DNA from: an uncultured Alphaproteobacteria bacterium
Lineage (GTDB): Bacteria; Pseudomonadota; Alphaproteobacteria; RF32; CAG-239
NCBI GenBank assembly: GCA_910577205.1
Contig: CAJTMA010000020.1
Coordinates: 1-26,486 of the forward strand
Direction of reading: 5' to 3'
DNA: 26,486 nt
The notes under the pieces were generated by a model. The model saw only the letters and a program-made list of their open reading frames with translations. It searched no databases and had not been told where the DNA came from. Made by a program: the position numbers and the translations under genes. This document shows, one piece after another, positions 8,830 through 14,725 of the stretch (position 1 is its first letter; each line of letters opens with the position of its first letter).

Positions 8830-8932
8830 GAGCTAAACACTCTGCACAAAGAATTTATAAAATCCCGCTTATGTGGGAGTCCGTCCGAATATATTGAATA
8901 GGCGGGCAGTTCTTTGTGGCTGTGTTTAGCTC
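8830..8932 (+). ncRNA. Strongly structured RNA of about 105 nt (leader or independent ncRNA)
   Basis: Outer arms GAGCTAAACAC (8830-8840) and GTGTTTAGCTC (8922-8932) are perfect complements. After a 4/3 internal loop, CACAAAGAA (8845-8853) pairs with TTCTTTGTG (8910-8918). Inside, TCCCGC-TTAT-GTGGGA (8863-8878) makes a tetraloop hairpin and CCGTC (8881-8885) can pair with GGCGG (8901-8905), giving a three-way junction; alternatively CCCGC (8864-8868) pairs with GCGGG (8902-8906). No terminator follows before the HTH gene, so it may be the 5' leader of that gene or a processed RNA. It matches no RNA family I can name: not SRP RNA, RNase P or tmRNA. Confidence 0.55.
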
Positions 8933-8970
8933 CCACACTTCTATTTAAACAGAAACACAAAGGAAAAATC

Positions 8971-9201
8971 ATGACAAGAAAAGAAAAAGATGTTTTAAGC
9001 AGTTTTTATAAAGACTGCGGACTGGAGTTATTCAAACTCAGAACCAAGAACAAACTTAATCTCATCAGACTCAGTAAAAAATCTTTAATTCCCGCTGCTA
9101 AAATCGACAGTCTGGAAAGAGGCGAGTGTCGCGAACCATGGATATTGTGTAAACTGATAGCTTTCTATGGCAAATTAATCAAAGTCGAACTGACTGATTA
9201 A
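8971..9201 (+). CDS. Small XRE-type helix-turn-helix protein
   Basis: A 76-residue basic protein whose residues 17-70 follow the lambda-repressor/XRE fold: GLELFKLRTKNKLNLIRLSKK (helices 1-2), SLIPAAKIDSLERGE (recognition helix and the usual LERG end), then a helix pair closing with KLIAFYGKLI. There is no partner or sensor domain, so it would act as a small DNA-binding regulator in the cytoplasm. ATG 8971 is chosen because AAAGGA lies 7 nt upstream; a longer frame from 8914 would overlap the structured RNA. It sits between two structured RNA segments, 39 nt after the first, and probably shares the promoter at 8792. The target is unknown; autoregulation is a plausible inference. No toxin-like neighbour is evident. 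Confidence 0.75.
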   Translation: MTRKEKDVLSSFYKDCGLELFKLRTKNKLNLIRLSKKSLIPAAKIDSLERGECREPWILCKLIAFYGKLIKVELTD

Positions 9202-9220
9202 AAGGGCAGACCTTTGTTGT

Positions 9221-9364
9221 GAAAATGCCTCAGCAGTGTCCCGTGTCTTTTTAAGACAGCCAAATTCAGATATACGTCAGAAAGAGAAAGCCTTTGTGTT
9301 AAACGTCACAAACGCTGATTTTTCGGTATAAGCACCCCGAAAGAAGCTGCATCTCTGCATTTTC
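9221..9364 (+). ncRNA. Structured RNA segment downstream of the HTH gene (candidate ncRNA or 3' UTR)
   Basis: No gene fits 9202-9552. GAAAATGC (9221-9228) pairs perfectly with GCATTTTC (9357-9364), closing a 144-nt domain; GCAG (9233-9236) can pair with CTGC (9347-9350) inside it. Three local hairpins are enclosed: TGTCTT/AAGACA (9244-9258), TTTGTG/CACAAA (9293-9312) and TTTCGG/CCGAAA (9321-9342). A strong terminator follows 5 nt later. The rod-with-branches layout suits a stable ncRNA, but no convincing promoter directly precedes it, so a structured 3' UTR is possible. I could not assign it to 6S or another known family. Confidence 0.45.
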
Positions 9365-9368
9365 AAAT

Positions 9369-9407
9369 AAAAATTGTTTGCCTCGTTGCTGTGGCAAACA
9401 ATTTTTT
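9369..9407 (+). terminator. Rho-independent terminator
   Basis: AAAAATTGTTTGCC (9369-9382) pairs with GGCAAACAATTTTT (9393-9406), followed by T at 9407. It ends the unit containing the HTH gene and the structured RNA. Confidence 0.9.
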
Positions 9408-9474
9408 AGCGCTTGATTTAGAACCCCTTAAGGCAGGTTTCTTATCAGACGCTTTTTTTTGTCTTAAATCGATA

Positions 9475-9502
9475 TTGACAAAATTTCCTAAAATGCTATT
9501 CT
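9475..9502 (+). promoter_or_regulatory. Putative sigma-70 promoter for the 241-residue gene
   Basis: Consensus -35 TTGACA (9475-9480), 16-bp spacer and TATTCT (9497-9502). The start would be near 9509, leaving an AT-rich leader of about 44 nt. Confidence 0.65.
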
Positions 9503-9552
9503 GTTCACAATTTTATATTATTAATAATTATTAACCATTAAATATTTTTGAA

Positions 9553-10278
9553 ATGAAAAATTTTAGCGAAAATGACGTGCGAGATGAAATCTGCCGTTAT
9601 TATGGATCAGTTGAGGCAAGATACCCGGTGTTTTTCAAAATCCTGACTTGTCAGAAAGATTATGATGCTTTCCCTTATTTTTTTATTAAAGGAAAACAGT
9701 ATAAGCTTTGGATTTACCATAACCCGCGCCACCCGGAAGATACGACAAATGTTGCAATTCCCGGCGTGCGTGGATTTAAGGAAATTCCGAGAGAAGTTTT
9801 TGGTGATTTCACCAAAGCCCCTAACGCGATAACTTATGCCTTATACAAAGAAGAGGTTATCCCGCAGGATTACTCCGGCTTTATACGCGATTTCTGTAAG
9901 GACAAAACGGAATGCCGCATTGTCAGAGATTTCAATCGCGGTTTGTATGTTATCCCTGCAGAACGCTTGTCGCGCAAGTATATTTTATCGCTGATGCGAA
10001 AAATGTATGGTCACACATATTTATATACGGTCGTGTCGCGCATTTACGGTATTCCCGGCCAGAAAAAGATTTTCTGGGAGGTAACAATGTCAGGTTATAA
10101 CCGTAATAAACCCGAATGTATCCGCAGCTACTATGACATCATCCGCGGCGAATTTTTGAAATCGCCGTTTCCTGTTCCGGTGACAGATCGTATACCTGTT
10201 GCCCCGCACAGCATCAACGTTATGGTGGATGGTGTTAATTTCAAGAATGACGGCGAAAAGCTTTCTTGGAGCTGTTAG
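9553..10278 (+). CDS. Protein of unknown function, 241 aa
   Basis: I do not recognise the family. The protein has no signal peptide and no membrane segment and is rich in aromatic residues (for example YDAFPYFFIKGKQYKLWIYH), which suggests a soluble globular protein. A central basic, helical-looking stretch (ERLSRKYILSLMRKMYGHTYLY, about residues 138-159) is the most distinctive part. It has its own consensus promoter upstream and a UUCG-loop terminator only 5 nt after the stop, so it is a monocistronic unit. No Shine-Dalgarno sequence is visible before ATG 9553; the leader is a nearly pure A/T tract, and ATG 9553 is simply the first in-frame ATG. Isolated accessory gene; coding status is supported by length and the tight promoter/terminator framing. 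Confidence 0.7.
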   Translation: MKNFSENDVRDEICRYYGSVEARYPVFFKILTCQKDYDAFPYFFIKGKQYKLWIYHNPRHPEDTTNVAIPGVRGFKEIPREVFGDFTKAPNAITYALYKEEVIPQDYSGFIRDFCKDKTECRIVRDFNRGLYVIPAERLSRKYILSLMRKMYGHTYLYTVVSRIYGIPGQKKIFWEVTMSGYNRNKPECIRSYYDIIRGEFLKSPFPVPVTDRIPVAPHSINVMVDGVNFKNDGEKLSWSC

Positions 10279-10283
10279 AACTT

Positions 10284-10310
10284 AAGCAGGCCCTTCGGGG
10301 TCTGCTTTTT
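10284..10310 (+). terminator. Rho-independent terminator with UUCG loop
   Basis: AAGCAGGCCC (10284-10293), loop TTCG, GGGTCTGCTT (10298-10307) with one G-U pair, then a T run. It begins 5 nt after the stop of the preceding gene and rules out a start at 10266 for the next gene. Confidence 0.95.
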
Positions 10311-10352
10311 CAAATCTATAATTTTGTATCTATTAATCAAAACTTTACATAT

Positions 10353-11084
10353 ATGAATTCAAAAGTTTACGCGGAAGTAAAGAGTTTCTACAAAATGCTT
10401 CCTAATCCCCATGAGGTTACAACCTGTTGGGAAGACATTAAAAACGAAGTGCCGTTTTATACCGATGCTGTCGTTTTAATGGATGATATGTTCGACACGG
10501 TCGGTATGGCATCCCGTTTGTTGTATCGGATGCGCGAGCAAAGAATGGATGTGCCGTTGTTCTTTATCTTAGGCGGTTATAACCCGCTTATGCAGAAGCA
10601 TAATGTTGATTTGTTGTCATGCTATGCTCAAGAACTGGGGATTAAAAGCAAAAACCTCAGGGCTTATTACAACACGGCAAGCATGAAAGACAAATTGGCA
10701 GTTCTCAAGGAGGCGTTGCCTGGAAAGACAGTGGTTTTTGTAACCAGCCGCCTGTTTTATGAACCCTTGAAAGCTGCGGTTGATGCTGCCGGCTGTCCGT
10801 TTACGGCCAAATACCATGTCGCTCACGAAACTTTGGAAGATGCCTTGGGATGGGTTAACGCCAATGCCGCCGGAAACGGTTTGGCCCTATGTTTCAAAAT
10901 TGGCAGGTTATATCCGCAGGAGCGGCTTCCCGAAGCTCTTCGTTGTTATAAAAACCCCTCGCTATGGGACAGAATGCGTGTCAAACTATCCGTGCTTTTA
11001 CACAAACGCCGGATTAAGATTGAAACCTCTCAAATGATAAGAAATTATCAAAGGCGGATGCGCCGTCATGGCTGGGCTTATTGA
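10353..11084 (+). CDS. DUF218/YdcF-like protein
   Basis: The 243-residue protein follows the DUF218 (YdcF/SanA/ElyC) pattern of a Rossmann-like fold. It shows a strand DAVVLMDDM, a helix with MASRLLYRMREQ, FFILGGYN (the usual I-x-GG turn), an AQELGI segment, then TVVFVTSRLFYEPLKAAVDAAG, matching the family's LVTs-x-x-H block. The usual His is replaced by Phe/Tyr and the N-terminal motif is atypical, so the assignment is tentative. Known members act in envelope or small-molecule metabolism; no membrane segment is visible here. The tail is strongly basic. ATG 10353 is chosen because a terminator occupies 10284-10310. No Shine-Dalgarno is seen; a TATAAT at 10317-10322 may belong to its promoter. 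Monocistronic, with a shared terminator downstream. Confidence 0.62.
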   Translation: MNSKVYAEVKSFYKMLPNPHEVTTCWEDIKNEVPFYTDAVVLMDDMFDTVGMASRLLYRMREQRMDVPLFFILGGYNPLMQKHNVDLLSCYAQELGIKSKNLRAYYNTASMKDKLAVLKEALPGKTVVFVTSRLFYEPLKAAVDAAGCPFTAKYHVAHETLEDALGWVNANAAGNGLALCFKIGRLYPQERLPEALRCYKNPSLWDRMRVKLSVLLHKRRIKIETSQMIRNYQRRMRRHGWAY

Positions 11085-11086
11085 AT

Positions 11087-11124
11087 AAAAAAACAGGCGT
11101 CTTAACAAAGACGCCTGTTTTTTT
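11087..11124. terminator. Bidirectional rho-independent terminator
   Basis: The A-run plus ACAGGCGTCTT arm (11087-11103) pairs with AAGACGCCTGT plus a T run (11108-11124). It lies between the convergent DUF218-like gene (ends 11084) and the antiporter gene (ends 11134). Confidence 0.93.
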
Positions 11125-11133
11125 ATAATATGG

Positions 11134-12642
11134 CTAAATCTGAACAATCCCGTGAGAGAAAGCATAGATAGCCCAGATAGACAGCAGGATAAAGGCTATT
11201 GCCAAAACGCACTCGCGCGGGGTGAACGGCTTCTCCTGCGGGGCAGATTCCCTGCGTCCCCAGATATAAACCGGAATACCCAGAGTGACAATAACCACAG
11301 CCATAAGCAAATAGTTCAAACCGGCGGCATAAATCAGCCACAAGGCATAAACTGCGCCCAAAATGCTGGTGATTAACGCGGTTGAGCGTTTGGTAATAAG
11401 ATTGGACGGATACTCGCCGTCTTCGCAGATTTTCCACAGATAAGCGCAGGAAGCGAAGTATGCGGGCAGAACCATAACGCCGGTAATACTCAGCATGGTA
11501 TTCCAAGCATTATTGGAGAAATAGACCAGCAGGATGAAAATCTGCATGGCAATGGAAGTGACCCACAATGAAACGCTTGGCGAACCATTTGCATTTTCCT
11601 TGGTGAAGACTTTCGGGAAAGTGCCGTTTTCAGCCGCAGCTTGCGGAATTTGCGCGGTAACCATGGTCCAAGCAAGCCAGCTTGTCAAAACTGAAACCAA
11701 CAAGCCGATATTCATCAGCCATGCGCCCCAGCGGCCGACAACCTGTTCCAAAATGCCCGCAGTGGACGGGTTGGGAACGGCAGCCAGCTGCTCTTGTGAC
11801 ATCAAGCCATAAGGCAGCAGCGACAACAGGACATAAATTACCAAACAGCCGATAAAGCCAAGCAGAGTAGCTTTGCCGACATCACTGGTATTTTTTGCCC
11901 GGTTAGACATGACGACAGCACCCTCAATACCGATAAAGGCCCACAGGGTTACCAGCATGGTCGATTTAATCTGTGCCGGCAGGTCGCCAAGCTTAGCCTT
12001 GGTAGCAATTGCTTCACCCCAAAAGTCAAAATCAAATTTTGAAAAATGGAAGACAAAAAACATGATTAAAATGAACAACAACAGCGGGACAATTTTAACA
12101 ATTGTGCCAATGGTGTTGACGATGGTTGCCTGTTTAATGCCTTTTAATACCAGAAAATTAAATCCCCAGATAATCAGCGAACCGCCGATGATAGACAATA
12201 AATTATTTCCTCCGGCAAAATAGGGCGGGAAGAAGTAGTTTAACGCATCCATCGTTATAACGGCATATCCGACATTTCCGCAGACTTGGCATAACCAGTA
12301 CGACCAGCCGATAGTAAAGCCGACATAAGGGCCGAAACCGGCTCTGCTGTACATATAAATCCCGGTTGTCAAATCCGGTTTTGCCATAGAGAGGATACTA
12401 AATGTGTTGGCAATGAAATAAATACCGATACCGGTAATCAGCCACGCCAAAAGAACCGCTCCGGCAGAAGCGCCGGCAGCCATATTTTGCGGCAGGGAAT
12501 AAATTCCTCCGCCAATCATCGAACTGACGACAATTGCCGCCAAGGCCAACACGCCCAAACCGTTGGGGTTTGTTTTGTTGGCGGGAGCTGCAATATCCTG
12601 TCCTTTCGAATTAATCCGGATAAGTGATTGCTTATCAGCCAT
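11134..12642 (-). CDS. aaxC: APC-family arginine/agmatine (or ornithine) antiporter, AaxC/ArcD-like
   Basis: Inner-membrane amino acid antiporter of the APC superfamily, basic amino acid/polyamine antiporter (APA) group. The hallmark TM1 loop SSMIGGGIYSLPQNMAAGAS (about residues 40-59) matches ArcD/AaxC transporters; TM6-TM8 motifs (LWAFIGIEGAVVMSNRAKN, LTSWLAWTMVTAQIPQAAAENG) are also typical. About 12 hydrophobic segments fit its 502 aa. ATG 12642 has AAGGA 10 nt upstream. It lies 84 nt downstream of the pyruvoyl-dependent arginine decarboxylase on the same strand, which strongly suggests it imports arginine and exports agmatine, as chlamydial AaxC does. ArcD-type arginine/ornithine exchange is the alternative by sequence alone; the symbol rests on context. 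Confidence 0.82.
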   Translation of the reverse strand: MADKQSLIRINSKGQDIAAPANKTNPNGLGVLALAAIVVSSMIGGGIYSLPQNMAAGASAGAVLLAWLITGIGIYFIANTFSILSMAKPDLTTGIYMYSRAGFGPYVGFTIGWSYWLCQVCGNVGYAVITMDALNYFFPPYFAGGNNLLSIIGGSLIIWGFNFLVLKGIKQATIVNTIGTIVKIVPLLLFILIMFFVFHFSKFDFDFWGEAIATKAKLGDLPAQIKSTMLVTLWAFIGIEGAVVMSNRAKNTSDVGKATLLGFIGCLVIYVLLSLLPYGLMSQEQLAAVPNPSTAGILEQVVGRWGAWLMNIGLLVSVLTSWLAWTMVTAQIPQAAAENGTFPKVFTKENANGSPSVSLWVTSIAMQIFILLVYFSNNAWNTMLSITGVMVLPAYFASCAYLWKICEDGEYPSNLITKRSTALITSILGAVYALWLIYAAGLNYLLMAVVIVTLGIPVYIWGRRESAPQEKPFTPRECVLAIAFILLSIWAIYAFSHGIVQI

Positions 12643-12675
12643 GTTGCCATTTCCTTAAATAAAGAATTAAAATAA

Positions 12676-12711
12676 GTCCCTGCTTTCGGGGAATACCGCG
12701 AATGCAGGGAC
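12676..12711 (-). promoter_or_regulatory. Intercistronic hairpin between aaxB and aaxC
   Basis: GTCCCTGC (12676-12683) and GCAGGGAC (12704-12711) are perfect 8-bp arms, with TTCG/CGAA able to extend the stem inside. On the minus strand it is followed by an AT-rich but interrupted tract, so it may be a partial terminator or an mRNA-stabilising element that sets the decarboxylase:antiporter ratio. Confidence 0.55.
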
Positions 12712-12726
12712 AAAGGTTAATTTATT

Positions 12727-13335
12727 TTACAGTTTTTGCGGCGGAACCGGGGTGAATTTAGCCGGGTCGGCGTGTTCGAAATTCAAGAAACCGAGAGCTG
12801 TCAAGCTGTAACCAAACTGCTGGGTGATATTGATGTAGTTATGCCACATTTGGAATTCAGAATGTTTTTCAACACCGCGGATAGACAATTCGTGATTCAA
12901 TGATTTGTTGAGCCACATTTCAGCATGGCCTTTAGCAATGTCATCGTCAATTTGTGTGTCAAAAAATTCAACATATTCAGCAGCCCAGCCGCCAATCAGT
13001 TCGCCGTTTTTGTCTTTGCCCCAGCAAACGCCTAAGCCGGTTGCAATAGCTTTATGTTCGTCGCGGCTTGCGCCGTGTCCGGCCATAATAACTTCCAAAA
13101 CAGCGCCATGCTTAAACTGTTTGACAATATTGTCGTCAATCGGCACGATATTGCCGTATAACTCTTTCGGCAAAACGGAGGTATACGGGATAACATTGAA
13201 ATTTTCAATTCTGGCCTGCAGCAAAGCTGAGTCATAACAAAAAGTTTCAAACGGTTGCGGCGGAATACCGTCATCTGCTTGTCCGACACCGCCGGTAATA
13301 AATGCCATAGTTGGAAAACGTACGCCTTCAGTCAT
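12727..13335 (-). CDS. aaxB: Pyruvoyl-dependent arginine decarboxylase
   Basis: Converts arginine to agmatine and CO2, consuming a proton. The proenzyme self-cleaves to make an N-terminal pyruvoyl group. The cleavage site is visible as IPYTSVLPKELYG with Thr52-Ser53, the same residues and numbering as in chlamydial AaxB; archaeal enzymes have Ser-Ser. Processing would give a 52-residue beta chain and a 150-residue alpha chain. The conserved block GAVLEVIMAGHGASRDE and GLGVCWGKDKNGELIGGWAAEYVEFF carries the catalytic Glu. Length (202 aa) is normal. ATG 13335 has AGGAGA 6 nt upstream. It is the first gene of a unit with the antiporter and is divergent from the RND genes. Together they form an arginine-dependent acid-resistance pair. 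Confidence 0.93.
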   Translation of the reverse strand: MTEGVRFPTMAFITGGVGQADDGIPPQPFETFCYDSALLQARIENFNVIPYTSVLPKELYGNIVPIDDNIVKQFKHGAVLEVIMAGHGASRDEHKAIATGLGVCWGKDKNGELIGGWAAEYVEFFDTQIDDDIAKGHAEMWLNKSLNHELSIRGVEKHSEFQMWHNYINITQQFGYSLTALGFLNFEHADPAKFTPVPPQKL

Positions 13336-13378
13336 TTGATTTCTCCTAAAAAATTGATTCAGAAACGTATAATCGCAC

Positions 13379-13395
13379 CGCTAAAAGTAATAGCG
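13379..13395. promoter_or_regulatory. Small dyad in the aaxB / RND divergent region
   Basis: CGCTA (13379-13383) and TAGCG (13391-13395) form a dyad 44 bp upstream of aaxB. It overlaps a weak minus-strand TTGAAA-N16-TACTTT promoter candidate, so it could be an operator. The 206-bp region between the divergent genes otherwise holds only weak promoter-like sequences for the RND side (TTGAGT near 13479). Confidence 0.3.
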
Positions 13396-13541
13396 TGTTT
13401 GGCTTTTTCAATGTAATCCAAAAGGTGAGGGGTGAAACATTCAAAAATATCCACAATTCTTATAAAATTCAAAAGTTAGTTGAGTTTTTTCCGTAAGCAA
13501 GGTAGTTTCATAAAAGATTAATATAAAGTAGGGTGAGATAA

Positions 13542-14702
13542 ATGTTATTAAAAAACAGAGTGTTGACAATTGCGCTTGCATTGATGGTTTTAACTTCCTG
13601 CCATGACGAAAATTCTAATGCCGGGCAGCAACAGCAAGCACCTTCAGTTTCTGCTGTTCGGGTGCATCCTGAAGATATTCCGCTGACTTTCGAATATGCA
13701 GCCAGAGCACAAGGCTCTAAAGAAACGGAAGTCCGGGCGCGTGTCGGCGGCATTTTGCTGAAAAGAAACTATGTTGAAGGCTCAAATGTCAAGGAAGGCG
13801 ATGTTTTGTTTGAAATTGACCCCGAACCCTTCAAAGTTGCTTTGGAGCAGGCTAAAGCCTCTCTGGCACAGAATAAAGCGCAGTTAAAAGCCGCGCAGAC
13901 TCAGTGGGCGCGTATTTCCAAACTCTTTGAACAAAGGGTCGTCAGTGAAAAATCACGCGATGATGCCTTGGCGAACCTTGATTCCTTGCGGGCTTCCACC
14001 CAGCTGGCACAGGCTCAGGTCGATAAGGCCAAGCTCGATTTGGGCTATACGACGGTTAAAGCTCCGATTAGCGGCGTTACCAGTATGGAAGCTCAGTCCG
14101 AAGGCAGCCTGATTGCGGCAACGGATAACTCCAGCTTGTTGACAACCATTACCCAGCTTGATCCGATGTATGTGATTTTTTCCGCGTCTGAAAATGAAAT
14201 TTTGGCTCTGACGAACATGGTCGACCGCGGTTTGATAACCAATCCCGAAAATAGTCAGGACATTATAGCCAAAGTTAAATTCGGCGATGATACGCAATAT
14301 ACGGAAGACGGGCAAATTAACTTTATTAATCCCAGCATTGACGAAAGCACGGGCACTATCAAGCTTCGTGCCGTATTCCCCAACCCCAAAGGCCGTTTGC
14401 GTCCGGGGCAATTTTTGCGCCTGTTTATGGAAGGTATGACCCGGGTCAACGCCTTGGTTGTTCCGCAGGAAGCAGTCATTCAGGGGGCAAATTCTGCCTA
14501 TGTTTACCGTGTCAGCCCACAGGGAACAGTTGAAAGCGTTAATGTCCAAACCGGGTTGACAACTAAAGACGGCGGCTGGATTATTGACAGCGGCTTAAAT
14601 CCCGGTGATGTGATTATTACCAGCGGTGTAATGAAAATCCGTCCGGGAATGGCCGTAAACGTACAGATTGACGGCGAAACTCCGGCAACAGAAAAGAAGT
14701 AA
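13542..14702 (+). CDS. RND efflux periplasmic adaptor (membrane fusion protein, AcrA/MexA family)
   Basis: Adaptor linking an RND pump to an outer-membrane channel. A lipoprotein signal ends with LTSC (Cys20), so it is probably anchored by lipid. Domains in order are: beta-barrel/lipoyl half EVRARVGGILLKRNYVEGSNVKEGDVLFEID (residues about 62-92), an alpha-hairpin rich in Ala/Gln (about 95-165), lipoyl second half YTTVKAPISGVTS, beta-barrel, and the membrane-proximal RLRPGQFLRL and VVPQEAV motifs. Length (386 aa) is typical of AcrA/MexA. ATG 13542 is preceded by AGGGTGAG. It lies 23 nt upstream of the permease gene and is clearly cotranscribed. No TetR-type regulator and no TolC/OprM gene are adjacent. 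Confidence 0.93.
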   Translation: MLLKNRVLTIALALMVLTSCHDENSNAGQQQQAPSVSAVRVHPEDIPLTFEYAARAQGSKETEVRARVGGILLKRNYVEGSNVKEGDVLFEIDPEPFKVALEQAKASLAQNKAQLKAAQTQWARISKLFEQRVVSEKSRDDALANLDSLRASTQLAQAQVDKAKLDLGYTTVKAPISGVTSMEAQSEGSLIAATDNSSLLTTITQLDPMYVIFSASENEILALTNMVDRGLITNPENSQDIIAKVKFGDDTQYTEDGQINFINPSIDESTGTIKLRAVFPNPKGRLRPGQFLRLFMEGMTRVNALVVPQEAVIQGANSAYVYRVSPQGTVESVNVQTGLTTKDGGWIIDSGLNPGDVIITSGVMKIRPGMAVNVQIDGETPATEKK

Positions 14703-14725
14703 CCCTGACAAATAAAGGATAAAAA

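Noticed and set aside
8879..8888. GTCCGTCCGA in the apical part of the first structured RNA, also present in E. coli 6S RNA
   Set aside because: Ten bases alone are weak. The element is only about 105 nt, lacks the large central bubble of 6S RNA and sits in a different context, so I do not call 6S.
8830..9201. Retron or type III toxin-antitoxin reading of the RNA plus small gene
   Set aside because: There is no reverse transcriptase, no tandem RNA repeats and no ToxN-like protein; the gene is a plain HTH protein.
10266..10352. Start of the DUF218-like gene at 10266
   Set aside because: A strong UUCG-loop terminator occupies 10284-10310, so this stretch cannot be the translated 5' end; ATG 10353 is used.
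9553..11084. The two accessory genes as a toxin-antitoxin or defence operon
   Set aside because: A strong terminator separates them, the second has its own leader, and neither shows a nuclease, kinase or antitoxin motif.
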